Origin: JAOUJD01 sp963811265
GTDB lineage: Bacteria; Pseudomonadota; Gammaproteobacteria; Burkholderiales; Burkholderiaceae_F
NCBI GenBank assembly: GCA_963811265.1
Contig: CAWEQS010000026.1
Span: 62,001-126,000 of the forward strand
DNA: 64,000 nucleotides
Direction of reading: 5' to 3'
In this document: positions 9,554-18,503 of the stretch, piece by piece
Layout of the letters: every line of letters starts with the position of its first letter
How positions within the stretch are numbered: position 1 is the stretch's first letter
Notes under the pieces: generated by a model
What the model was told of the DNA's origin: nothing
Seen by the model: only the letters and a program-made list of their open reading frames with translations
The model's database searches: none
Position numbers and translations under genes: made by a program

Positions 9554-10759
9554 CAGGCCCTCCGCAGCATGCGGCTCAGCCAGCTGCGGCTGTTTTCAGC
9601 TTCGGTCGTCACGAACACGCCCGCCAGGTCGCGGATGGCATGCGCCATCCCGCTGTGCTTGGCGAGCTTGATGATCGGGATGCCCTGGTTGACCGAACTG
9701 GAAGCCAGGCCAAAATCGTTCGGCATCGTCTTGAACACCGGCAGGCCCATCGCGTGCTCGAGGTCCTCCAGCCGCACCGGGCCGCCCTTCTCGTACCGGT
9801 TCACGATCGGCTTCACCTTGTCCGTGGGATAGCCGAGCGCGCGGAACGCCTTCAGCAGGCGGCGCATGTCGCGCACCGCCGGCAGGTTCAGCTGCAGCAC
9901 CGGCAGACGAGGTCCGCGTAGTCGAGGGCCCGCACGGTGACCGCGTCGAGCGACGGTCCGGCGTCGATGACGACGACGTCGTAGTGCGCGCGCGCAAGGC
10001 GCAGCACCACGTCGATGTGCTCGGGCCGGATGTCGAGCGCGTTCACCGCATCCTCCGGCGCGGCGAGGATGCCGAGGTTCGGATGCGACCTGCACGAGGC
10101 TGGACGACAGGAACACCGAGTCGACGCGCTCGATCTGCGAAGCGAGCGTGGCCAGCGTCGTCGTCGGGTTCTTGTCCGAGATGAACAGCTCGGCGTCGCC
10201 CCACTGCAGGTCGAGGTCGACCAGGATCACGCGCTGCCCGGATTCCGCCAGCGCGTACGCGACGTTCGTCGCGATGAAGGTCGCGCCGCCTCCGCCCTTG
10301 CACGGGACGAACGCCACGACGCGGCCTTCGTGCGGCGCGTCGGCGCGCCGCCGGTCGAGCACGCTGCGGACGGCGACGAGCAGGCTCGGCGTGTCGATCG
10401 TCGCGCGGCAGCACTTCCCGGACGCCGATGCGCATCGCGGCCCGCAGCGCTTCGGGGCTGTGGTCGTCGCTCAGCAGAACGATCTGCATGCCGGGATAGA
10501 TCTGCGACACGTGCTCGAGCTGCGCCAGGCTGGCAACGGCGTCGTGCGCCGCATCCAGCACCATGGCGTCCGGATCGGAGTGCCCCAGCGCGGCCACCGC
10601 CTGCTGCGGCCCGCCATGCACGGCAACGACGTTCCACGCGCCGCCGGCGCTGCGCACCGCCTGCGCGAGTTCTTCGCCGCGGTGCGCGTCCGCGCTCACG
10701 ACCACGATGCGGGAGACGGCCGCTCCGGTTTCGGTACGAACGTTCACAGGGGTGTCCAT
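9553..10759 (-). CDS. tadZ: TadZ/CpaE pilus localisation ATPase (frameshifted)
   Basis: MinD/ParA-like protein that places the Flp pilus machine in the cell. About 400 residues are reconstructed. The N-terminal half is receiver-like (SRIVVVSADAHRGEELAQAV, then MQIVLLSDDHSPEALRAAMRIGVREVLP). The C-terminal half starts VVAFVPCKGGGGATFIATNVAYALAE, a deviant Walker A, followed by VILVDLDLQWGDAELFI and, near the end, PVFKTMPNDFGLASSSVNQG, a typical CpaE segment. Breaks lie near 10405, 10090 and 9905. The start at 10759 follows the tadE-like stop by 2 bp. The receiver-like half lacks an obvious two-component partner in the locus. Confidence 0.83.
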
Positions 10760-10761
10760 GG

Positions 10762-11247
10762 TCAGTTACATACGGGGTTGGAGGCGCCGTCGACCGTGCT
10801 CTGCATGCTCTCCGTCGGCAGCGTCGTCGCGAAGGGCGGCAACGTCCACGTCAGCGGCACGAACGGAATGAACGTGTCGAACGTGGCGCCCGGAAGGATG
10901 CTCACGGTGACCGGCGGCACACCGGCGGGCCGTCGGCCGTGCAGGGTTCGGCTCCCACTGCGATCGTCGATGTTCCGCGTCCGGCAGCACGTTCACGTAC
11001 TCGCGCATCCGCGTGCGTGATGTATCGCGTCGGTCGTCGGACTTGTCGCAGACGACCGCGATGCGCGCACCCAGCCGGGTCGCTTCGGCCGTGGCGTTCA
11101 TGTAGAAGAACGCGCGGCCGAGCTCGATGATGCCCACCAGCAGCGTCAGCAGGAACAGCGCCGCGACGAGCGCGAACTCGACGGCGACGGCGCCTCGCTG
11201 AAGGCGTCCGCGACGGCGACGCTGGACAGTGAGACGCGTCTTTTCAT
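10762..11247 (-). CDS. TadE-like pseudopilin (frameshifted)
   Basis: Small TadE-domain protein of about 160 residues, probably a minor pseudopilin of the Flp pilus. The diagnostic N-terminus RGAVAVEFALVAALFLLTLLVGIIELGRAFFYMNATAEATRLG combines the prepilin-type cleavage region with one hydrophobic helix. The C-terminal beta-rich part ends PFVPLTWTLPPFATTLPTESMQSTVDGA in another frame. Breaks occur near 11200 and 10990. The ATG at 11247 overlaps the stop of the second TadE-like gene by 4 bp, and tadZ begins 2 bp after this stop. Confidence 0.7.
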
Positions 11248-11729
11248 AGCGCCTGCCGCATCGTTGTGCTGATCGGATCGAACTCGATCGAAGGCACCGA
11301 ACAGCAGGCACGAAGTTGGCCGAGCGGTAGCCGGTGACCGTGACGGTCACGAGGTTCATCACCGGCGGACGCCGCCGTTACCGTCGGCGGGCACGTTCGC
11401 GTGCGTCGCCTGCGCACGTCGTCGCGTCGCAGATGCTCACGTTGCGCGACGGCAAGCCCGTCGACCAGCGAGCGGCCCGGCGCACGTCGGCGATGCCCGT
11501 GACCACAAGGCACTTCGCCGTCAGCATGGCCGGTGCCCGGCGCCATCATCGACAGGTAGCGGGCGCGCGTCGCGCGTCGCCTTCGCGATCGTGTTGTACT
11601 GGAAGAAGACGCGGCCGAACTCCGCGATCCCAAGCAGACAGGATGACGAGCGGAACCAGCAGGAACGCCGCCTCGACGGCGGCGACGCCGCGCTGGAGCA
11701 TCCGGGAACGGAAGTCTTCTGCTCATCAT
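11244..11729 (-). CDS. Second TadE-like pseudopilin (heavily frameshifted)
   Basis: A second TadE-type gene placed between tadG and the first tadE-like gene. The preserved N-terminal signature is QRGVAAVEAAFLLVPLVILSA followed, after a shift, by GIAEFGRVFFQYNTIAKATR, so the helix and the conserved E-F-G-R-x-F-x-Y segment are recognisable. Downstream the frame changes several times. VNLVTVTVTGYRSANFVP near 11320 is the usual C-terminal beta strand of TadE proteins. The start at 11729 overlaps the tadG stop. Exact protein sequence cannot be read from this DNA. Confidence 0.6.
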   Translation of the reverse strand: MMSRRLPFPDAPARRRRRRGGVPAGSARHPVCLGSRSSAASSSSTTRSRRRRATRARYLSMMAPGTGHADGEVPCGHGHRRRAPGRSLVDGLAVAQREHLRRDDVRRRRTRTCPPTVTAASAGDEPRDRHGHRLPLGQLRACCSVPSIEFDPISTTMRQAL

Positions 11730-13018
11730 TGCACCAGCGTCGGCACGCGGCCGGGCCGCCCGGCCCGCCGGGATGGCCGAACGTCCCGCACGGCACGCCC
11801 GGCTCGCCCGCTACGCCGAGGTATTCGAGAACCGACTGTCGTCGTTCGGGCTCCTGATAGGGCTTCAGCATCAGCGCGCACGCCCAGCCGGTCACCTCGG
11901 CCTTGTGCGCCGGGCCCCAAGTCGAGCAGTCCACCGAGCGGCATCGCAATCAACCGGCGATCGGCGTCCCCGAGCGCGTGCTCGGCCGACGTCGCTGGCA
12001 CTGTAGGACTTGCTGACGCTCAGCCGTGTGACGTCGTTGCCTGCTGCCGTCGTAGTGCCGTACGGACGCAGTCGCGGTCTGCTTCGCGCCGATAGTCGTC
12101 GATACGCGTCGTGGCCCAGCGGCCAGTTCGCGGTCGTGTAGGCATACCCGGTCGTAGTCGGCGGCGCCGTCTTCGGCATCGAGCTTGCCGGCTCCGTTCT
12201 TGTACAGGCCGAAGCGGCGTGTTCCACGACGTCCCCGCCGACTGCATCCTGTCGCCCGCCTTCGCGTGCGACAGATCGCCGACTTCGGGTCGGATCTCGC
12301 AGCTGCCACGCAGCCTTCGAGCGCCTTCCCGGACTTCGCTCGCGCCGCCACCGCCGCGGCGAGAAGTCGACCCAGTTGAAGTTGCCGTTGATGCCGCCGC
12401 CCGAGCCGAAACGCCCGCAGTACCACTGGCCGATACAGAGCCCGACTTGCGGTCCGGCGAAACGCCGGCGACGTGCACGGCGGCGGCGCGTCGCCTTGCT
12501 GCACATGGCCAGCGGAATCGCGACACGTCGGACTGCCCGGCCTGCAGCCCATGCCACCGCGGTGGCACCGACCGGTACTGGCTGCCGGCGCCCAGCAGTT
12601 GCATGAACCACGGCAGGAATCCGGGCACGTCGCGCGTGCAACGCACGAAGCGCACGTCTTTCGGCGCCGCGGCCTTCGGTGACGTAGTTTCCGTTCAGCG
12701 TCGCACTGAAGGTGACGTCCTGATCGCGTCACGAACTCCACCGGGTCGTCTTGGAAGTCGGCCCGGTGCCGGTTGCCGACCGTGATGCCGGCGTTCTCGG
12801 CGCGCGTGAGCATCGTCGGGCGTCTTGGGCGTCACTTAAGTTCGCGGGCCGCTGCCAGCGCGCACGCGTCGGCCGCGTTCTGCAGCTCGGTCTTGGCGAC
12901 GAACAACCGCCCAAGGTCGAGCACGATCCCCGCCGCGCCGATGCAGGACGACGAGGATCAGCGCCACCAGCACGGCCACCGCGCCGCGCTGGCTGACATC
13001 ATGGCGTAGGCGTTTCAT
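11726..13018 (-). CDS. tadG: TadG-like pilus protein (heavily frameshifted)
   Basis: Large Tad-locus pilus protein with one N-terminal helix: the start MKRLRHDVSQRGAVAVLVALILVV is the standard TadG/TadE-like beginning, followed by a segment reading RRQDRAAERGRR in the current frame where the family expects a KTELQNAADA-like stretch. The long extracellular part is spread over all three frames. Recognisable pieces are GQWYCGRFGSGGGINGNFNW near 12400, RFGLYKNGAGKLDAEDGAADYD near 12190, and GPAHKAEVTGWACALMLKPY near 11890. I count at least eight shifts, the highest density in the window. The coordinates are the outer limits of the gene. Function is inferred from locus position and these segments. 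Confidence 0.6.
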
Positions 13019-13040
13019 CGATGCCTCCTGCGCCCTGCTC

Positions 13041-13342
13041 CTATCGGCTCCGCTGCTGCTCGAGCCGCCGCTGACGCCGATCGTGAACACGTTCGGCTGC
13101 GGATCGGGCCGGATGAACGAGAACAGGTAGCGGTCGTAGGCCGCCCGTGCCGAGCGCCCGTCCATGCCCGTGACCGGGTCCGCCGCGTTGCGCGTCGTCG
13201 CGCCCGGATCCAGGGTGTGGCGCGCCTGCGCGATCTGGACGCTGTCGCCGAAGCGCGCGTCGTAGTCCGGCGTCGTCGTCACGCACGCTGACAAGAGCGC
13301 GCATCCGGCGAGCACCATCACGGTCCTGAGTTGGGTCGTCAT
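13041..13342 (-). CDS. Small Tad-locus lipoprotein (CpaD-like position; one frameshift)
   Basis: Exported lipoprotein of about 100 residues encoded between the secretin and tadG. The signal ends in a lipobox (MVLAGCALLSAC), and the mature part contains DYDARFGDSVQIAQARHTLDP and DPVTGMDGRSARAAYDRYLFSF, the type of sequence found in short CpaD-position proteins of betaproteobacterial tad loci. It would be a periplasmic or outer-membrane accessory to the secretin. In the current sequence the frame runs on into tadG; a single-base correction in the serine-rich region near 13060 gives a normal stop at 13041, 22 bp before the tadG start. Family assignment rests on these motifs and position. Confidence 0.6.
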
Positions 13343-13353
13343 GCTGACCTCCC

Positions 13354-14958
13354 TTACTTGAGTTCAAAGCCGGGCTGACTGGTGGTCGGCGCCGGTTGCT
13401 TGTCCTGCTCCTGCGGCGGCGTGCCTTCGAGACGACCACCCAGGAAGAACTCGAAGCGATTCGGTTCGATGAAGGCGTCCGTGGGAAGCTGGACGGGCCC
13501 CGCGATCGGCTTGACCAGGCGCGGCGTCACGACGAACAGCACTTCCGAACGCTCGGTCGCGAAGTCGGAACTGCGGAACAGCGCGCCGATGATCGGCAGT
13601 TCGCCGAGGATCGGGAACGCCTTGATGTTGCCGACCGCGTTGTTCTTGATCAGGCCGCCGATGACCAGGCTCTGGCCGTCGAGCAGCTGCACCGTCGTCG
13701 TCGCGCGCCGCGTCGTGATCAGCGGCAGGATCTGCCGGCCCACCGTGTTCGGCGAAGATGACAGTGATTCCCTCACGCGAGAACTCGGAAACCTCCGGCG
13801 CGACTCGCAGGTTGATGCGTCCGCCGGCGAGCACGGTCGGCGTGAACTTGAGCCCGACACCGAATTCCTTCTCTTCCAGCGTGATCGTCGACGCCACCGC
13901 CGGTCGTGCCTCCCTGCGCGACCGGCAGGTACACCTTCCCGCCCGCCAGGAAGCTGCCTTCCTGTCCGCTGATGGCCATCACCGTCGGCTGCGGCGAGGA
14001 TCTTGATCAGGCCGTCCTTCTTCTCGGCATCGACGGCCAGGTACTTGTCGCCGAACAGCTTCTGGACCCAGCCAACAGCGCCGAGCCGCCCGACAGGAAG
14101 CTGGACAGCACCCCGTAGGTCCAGTCGCCGTTCGTCCCGTTCAGCTTCAGCTCGGCGCCGAGCTTCTCGATGACCTGCTTCGACACCTCGGCGACCTTCA
14201 CTTCCAGCATCACCTGCTGGGGCGCGGCGACCGACAGCATGTTGATCACGCGCGTCTCCATGCCCGTGGCGCGCCGAGGAGACCACCCGCCGCCCCCTCC
14301 GCCCGACTGCTGCCGCTGCGAGTCGGTGTTCTGCATGTAGCGCACGTAGGCGGTGGCGACGTTCATCGCGTACTCGACCCGCGTCGAGTCGGCGACGACG
14401 CCCGACAGCACCAGCGTGTCGGCGGCCGCGGTGACCCTGAAGTTCTTCTCGTCAGGCATCAGCTGCGCGAGCTTGACGCGCACCGGCTCCGGGTCCATGC
14501 CGACCGAGATGTCCACGAGCGTGCAGCGGCCTTCCCTGTCCTGCAGGATCATGTTGGTGCTGCCGATGTTGCCGCCGAGGATGTACAGCGTCTGCGGCGA
14601 CAGCAGCCGCGCCTGCACGATGTCCTTGTCGCCCAGGGTCCGCAGCGTGATCGGGCCCGGCAGCTTGATCAGCGTCGACTTGCCGGTGATGACGTCCACC
14701 GACACCGGCGCGGGCATCTCCCCGCTGCACACCGGCAGCGGTCCCTTGATCTCTTCGGCGGCGCGCCTTCGCCGCAGGCGCGGCCTTCGCCGCAGGCGCG
14801 GCTTTCGCCGGAGCGGCGGCAGGCTTCGCGCCGCCGGCCGTTGTCTGTGCCCACCCGGTGGTCGCCAATGCGGCGGCAATCGCGAGGGCCATCGCTCCCC
14901 GCACCAGCGCGCCATGGTCGCGCCGCGCGTTCCCTTGTTCCGGCCATCTGCTTTTCAT
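13354..14958 (-). CDS. cpaC: RcpA/CpaC secretin (frameshifted)
   Basis: Outer-membrane secretin through which the Flp pilus passes, about 520 residues reconstructed. A signal peptide (GAMALAIAAALATTGWAQT) is followed by an Ala/Lys/Pro-rich stretch, the BON/pilus-associated domain (STLIKLPGPITLRTLGDKDI, then LYILGGNIGSTNMILQD), a GGGGGG linker, and the secretin domain (VMLEVKVAEVSKQVIEKLGA, then FGVGLKFTPTVLAGGRINLRVAPEVSEFS, then LLDGQSLVIGGLIKNNAVGN, then ILGELPIIGALFRSS). The ATG at 14958 is preferred because it precedes the signal peptide closely; 14997 is possible but overlaps cpaB. Breaks are near 14090, 14000, 13905 and 13755. Confidence 0.85.
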
Positions 14959-14987
14959 CGCTTCGCTCCAAGCAAGATTCTTTTTGT

Positions 14988-15835
14988 TCAGAAGCACTCA
15001 CGCGAGACCTGGGTGCCGGTCACGACCGAGATGCACGTCTGGGGCGCGGCGGTGGCCACCTGCTTCGGGGCCGGCCGCGGCGTGGCGGGCCGCACCGCCG
15101 GTGCGCGGCGCGAGGCGGCGCCGTCCTCTGGCCAAGCAACTTGTCCTTGGTCGCGCCAAGCGTGGCGACGGCCTGCGGGTCGACCTGGTTGCGCAGCACG
15201 AGCGACAGCGTTCCGACGCTGCGCGCGAGGTCGAGAAGTTCCGCCTGCTCCGGCGACACTTCGAGCGTCACCGCGCTGACGACCTTCGGCTTGGTCTCGT
15301 CGCGGCCGGCTTCCTGCGCCACGGCGAGCACGAGGATGTGTTCGAGCACGATCTTCGAAACGCTCTTGTCCTTGTTCTGGGCCGAGCCGGCACCTTCCTC
15401 GGACGTGTTGACCAGGATGTCGACGTAGTTGCCGGGCAGCGCGAAGCCGGCGACGCCGATGACGTCGTTCACCCGCACGGTCATCGCCCGCTTGCCTTCG
15501 GCCACGATGGCCGACAGCCCGCCGGTCGTCCCGAGCGGCGCGAGCTTGCCTTCGAGGATCGGCTCGCCCTTCAGGATGGCCGTCTTCGCCACGCGGTCCA
15601 CAAGGGCCGCCGCGTCCTCGACGGCTCCTTCCGGGATGCTTCCGGACGGCCACGGGGCCGCGCGCATCATCTGGCCGGTCAGGCGACTGCCGATTTCGAT
15701 GTCGACCGCCGCGACGGCCACCTGCTTCGTGGCCATGGCCGCCTGCCTGCCGACCCACTGGGACGCGAGGACCACGGCGGCCGCCGCGATCAGGAACGCG
15801 ATCCCGATCATCACAAACGCTCGAGTGCTTCTCAT
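14988..15835 (-). CDS. cpaB: CpaB/RcpC pilus assembly protein (one frameshift near the end)
   Basis: Periplasmic Flp pilus assembly protein anchored by one N-terminal helix (FVMIGIAFLIAAAAVVLASQWV). It carries a SAF domain (VAVAAVDIEIGSRLTGQMM) and the RcpC/CpaB domain with MTVRVNDVIGVAGFALPGNYVDILV, which is typical of the family. The main frame reads well to about 15130, then shifts; the ending ISVVTGTQVSRECF in another frame fits the usual CpaB C-terminus and gives a stop at 14988. Length is then about 280 residues. It lies between the AAA ATPase and the secretin gene, the normal cpaB-cpaC order. Confidence 0.86.
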
Positions 15836-15875
15836 GACGTCCTCCCTGATGCCGGTCGCGCAGGACTCCGGCGGC

Positions 15876-17204
15876 TCATTCCTCGATGAAGTAGTTGTGC
15901 CATGCGCGGTCCAGCGCCTCGGCAGTCAGCGTCGGCGCCACCCCTTCATAAAGAGCGAAATCGCGCACCTGCGACAGCAGGTCGCGCGGGTAGCAGGCGA
16001 GCAGAGGCTTGCCGCTGGCCGCGTGGTAGTCGCGCAGCAGGCGGGCGAACATCGGCTCGCTGTATGAATGCCGTATTCCGCACACACGTTGCAGAACACG
16101 GCGCGGTAATCGGCCTCGGCCATCGGCGCGAAGCGGATCTTGTGGCCGATGCGGCGCAGGAACGCCTCGTCGACGAGGTCCGAGGGCTTCAGGTTGGTGG
16201 AGAACACCACCACGACGTCGAACGGAACCTTGAACTTGTGGCCGGTGCGCAGCGACAGGTAGTCGATGCGCCGGTCGAGCGGAACGATCCAGCGGTTCAG
16301 CAGGTCGCGCACCGCGACCTGTTGCCGGCCGAGGTCGTCGACCACGTAGATGCCGTTGTTGGCCTTCACGTGCGGCGGCGCCTGGTAGTAGCCGGTGGCC
16401 TCGTCGAAGTCGAGGTCGAGCATCGACAGCTTCAGTTCGCCGCCGGACAGCACGACCGGACGGCGGCAGCGGATCCAGCGCAGGTCGGAGACGACCGAGC
16501 GGTCGAAGGCGCCGTCGGCAGCGACAGGCTCGTCCACCGGCTCGTGCACGATCGGGTCGAACACCTGGATCACTTCGCTGCCGACGTTGATCGCGTACGG
16601 CAGCACGATGTCGCCGCGCAGCAAGCGGCGCAGGCGCTCGGCCAGGTAGGTCTTGCCGCTGCCCGCGGGGCCGTACAGGAACATCGCCCGGCCGGAGTTC
16701 ATCGCCGCGCCCACCTGGTCCAGCAGGCGCGGGCTGATCACGACTGGTCGGCGAACGCCTTGTGAACTTCTTCGCTCGTGACGTGGACATCGGCGACCGA
16801 CTGCGCCTCGACCATTTCGCAGTACGCCTGCAGGCTCACCGGCGCGGCGCCGGCGTAACCGCGGCGCTCGAGGAAGCCGGCCGCGCGGCTCGCGGCCCGT
16901 GTCGGTCAGCTGGTAGTGGACGTCGCCTTCGGCGGCCCCGCGCCGCACGACTTCGACGAGCCGCTCGGCCGCGCATGAAAGCCAGCAGGCTCTCGAGCAC
17001 CGAGGCGGGCAGCCGCAGCTCGTGGCACAGGTCGGCCAGCGACGACTGGCCACGAAGGAACATGACCTTGGCGGCCAGTTCCACCAGGAACGTCGAATCG
17101 AGCCCGGTTTCCTCGATGGTCTTCGGCGCGGGCGGAAGCCGCTGCGCCGCGGCGTCGACGAGCGAACTGACTCCGCCCTCGATCGGGAAGGTCTGAACCG
17201 ACAT
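15876..17204 (-). CDS. Tad-linked AAA ATPase, MoxR-like (frameshifted)
   Basis: Cytoplasmic ATPase of about 440 residues encoded inside the tad locus. An N-terminal helical region of about 130 residues (FLVELAAKVMFLRGQSSLADLCHELRLP, winged-helix-like) precedes an AAA domain with Walker A AMFLYGPAGSGKTYLAERLR, Walker B GIYVVDDLGRQQ and a sensor-type FDVVVVFSTNLKPSDLVDEAFLRRIGHKI. A C-terminal lid ends LTAEALDRAWHNYFIEE. It is not the secretion ATPase (that is tadA) and not the localisation ATPase (tadZ). The start MSVQTFPIEGG at 17204 is preferred over the upstream Met at 17243. Breaks lie near 16970, 16900, 16745 and 16065. Its function in pilus biogenesis is unknown to me. Confidence 0.75.
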
Positions 17205-17315
17205 TTGTGCGCGTGTCCTCTTTGCTGCTTGTTCACACTGCACGTCTGCCGCGGCGGAGCCGCTTGAGTCCCGGAGCAGGACGTGCAGAGGACTGTTCCG
17301 GGCACTAAGGCCGGT

Positions 17316-17852
17316 TCACTGGAAGATCCCTCCCTTCGCCAATGCGAGATAGAGAACCGTTCCCGCGGCGATCGCGACCCCGTAGGGCTGCACGCCGACG
17401 GAACGGCCGGTGCGTCGATGACCGGCCCGGCGCTGGTCATGTGTTGACGAGCCCGCCGAACGCCATCTGCTTCAGGTTCGCGCCGAGTTGTCGAAATGCG
17501 CGACGGCGGGCAACGGCCACCAAGCCGAGCACACCGCCGACCACGAAGATCACGAGGGTTGCCGCGAACGTGTCGGCACCGCCGAGGAACGCGCCGACCA
17601 TGCCCATCAGCTTGACGTCACCGGCACCCATCGCGCGCAGCCAGTACAGCGGCAACGTAATCCCCATCCCAACCGCGATGCCGACCAGCGAGCGCAGCGA
17701 CGGAACCGCCCGGCAGGTGCGCCAGCAGCAGAGCGACTGCGACGCCCGAGAAGACACGAGCGCATTCGGAATCCGGTGGCTCGCGGACATCGACCGCAGG
17801 CCGCAGCGACAAGCAGCAGCGACGAGCACGCCGAAGCCTATGCAACTGCCAT
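17316..17852 (-). CDS. tadV: TadV/CpaA prepilin peptidase (frameshifted)
   Basis: Inner-membrane aspartic prepilin peptidase of the short TadV/CpaA type (about 175 residues) that cleaves the Flp pilin and TadE-like proteins. The second catalytic motif is clear: LPLYWLRAMGAGDVKLMGMVGAFLGG contains the G-x-G-D-V-K signature. The first region, with RIPNALV followed by FSGVAVALLLA, is split between frames. Further helices follow (TLVIFVVGGVLGLVAVAR), and the ending PYGVAIAAGTVLYLALAKGGIFQ reads to a stop at 17316. The start near 17852 is approximate. It lies directly downstream of the flp pilin gene. Confidence 0.8.
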
Positions 17853-18071
17853 CCACCGCTCGAGAGCCACGTACCTGTCGACGCTCAGGTCGCTTCGATG
17901 ACTGAGCTGTCCGTTCTATGGCATCGCCGGGAACTTGCTCGAGTGCGGTGCCCGATGAAGAAACGCCGAGCGAAGTGACCGTCGACGACGAGTCAGGCGC
18001 AAGCACCGAGTGCTTCAGCGGATGTCACACCGCCCTCGTTCCTCGAACCACTAGGCCGCATTCATCCGCGG

Positions 18072-18293
18072 CTACCGCACGGGCGGTCCGTGATCGCCCG
18101 CTCCGCATGCGTAGGACTCCGGCGTTATTGCACCAACGGTGGTTGCGATGCATTGGAAGCAGCGCGTTGAGGTTGAGCCCCAAGCAGCGCTTGCGCCAAC
18201 CGCGATGGCGAGAGCAATCAGCGCAGCCAACAGACCGTATTCAATCGCGGTCACGCCCTCTTCGTCTTTGAAGAACCGAACGATGTTTTTCAT
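18072..18293 (-). CDS. flp: Flp/PilA-type major pilin (small frameshifts)
   Basis: Major structural subunit of the Flp pilus. The N-terminus KNIVRFFKDEEGVTAIEYGLLAALIALAI has the prepilin cleavage site (G/VTAIEYGL) and the conserved Glu-Tyr of Flp pilins, followed by the single hydrophobic helix. After the helix the frame shifts twice: GLNLNALL and then IATTVGAI are expected in one frame. Flp pilins normally end soon after that point, so the true stop may be near 18126 rather than 18072. The ATG at 18293 has an excellent GGAGAGGAG ribosome site; the GTG 6 bp upstream is less likely. It is the first gene of the tad operon. Confidence 0.85.
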   Translation of the reverse strand: MKNIVRFFKDEEGVTAIEYGLLAALIALAIAVGASAAWGSTSTRCFQCIATTVGAITPESYACGAGDHGPPVR

Positions 18294-18503
18294 CTTCACT
18301 CCTCTCCAGAACGACCACTTTCAGTCAGTCCCCGAACAGAGCGTGAAGTGACCCGCGGCGGTCGTCACACCGCCGGCCTCGACGCTTTGCGGAGCAGGGG
18401 ATGCGGTCCGTGTTGAACTTTTTCCCTCCTGCTGGAGTTCAACCTAGGTGCTACCGCATTCGCGTTATTGATCGAGCGCAAACGAAATTGGCGTCCCCTC
18501 TCT
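18294..18503 (-). promoter_or_regulatory. Upstream region of flp with a 7-bp inverted repeat
   Basis: Intergenic region between the histidine kinase stop and the flp start, expected to hold the tad operon promoter. GTTGAAC (18412-18418) and GTTCAAC (18437-18443) form a perfect 7-bp inverted repeat with an 18-bp spacer, about 120-150 bp before the pilin ATG. I do not see a convincing sigma54 site or a consensus sigma70 promoter. Confidence 0.35.

Noticed and set aside
13041..13342. Fusion of the small lipoprotein to TadG
   Set aside because: The two are in frame only because of a likely indel in the serine-rich segment; TadG has its own start and N-terminal helix, and a one-base correction restores a separate stop.
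18294..18503. Sigma54 promoter for the flp pilin
   Set aside because: No GG-N10-GC element with correct TGGC and TTGC blocks was found in the gap.
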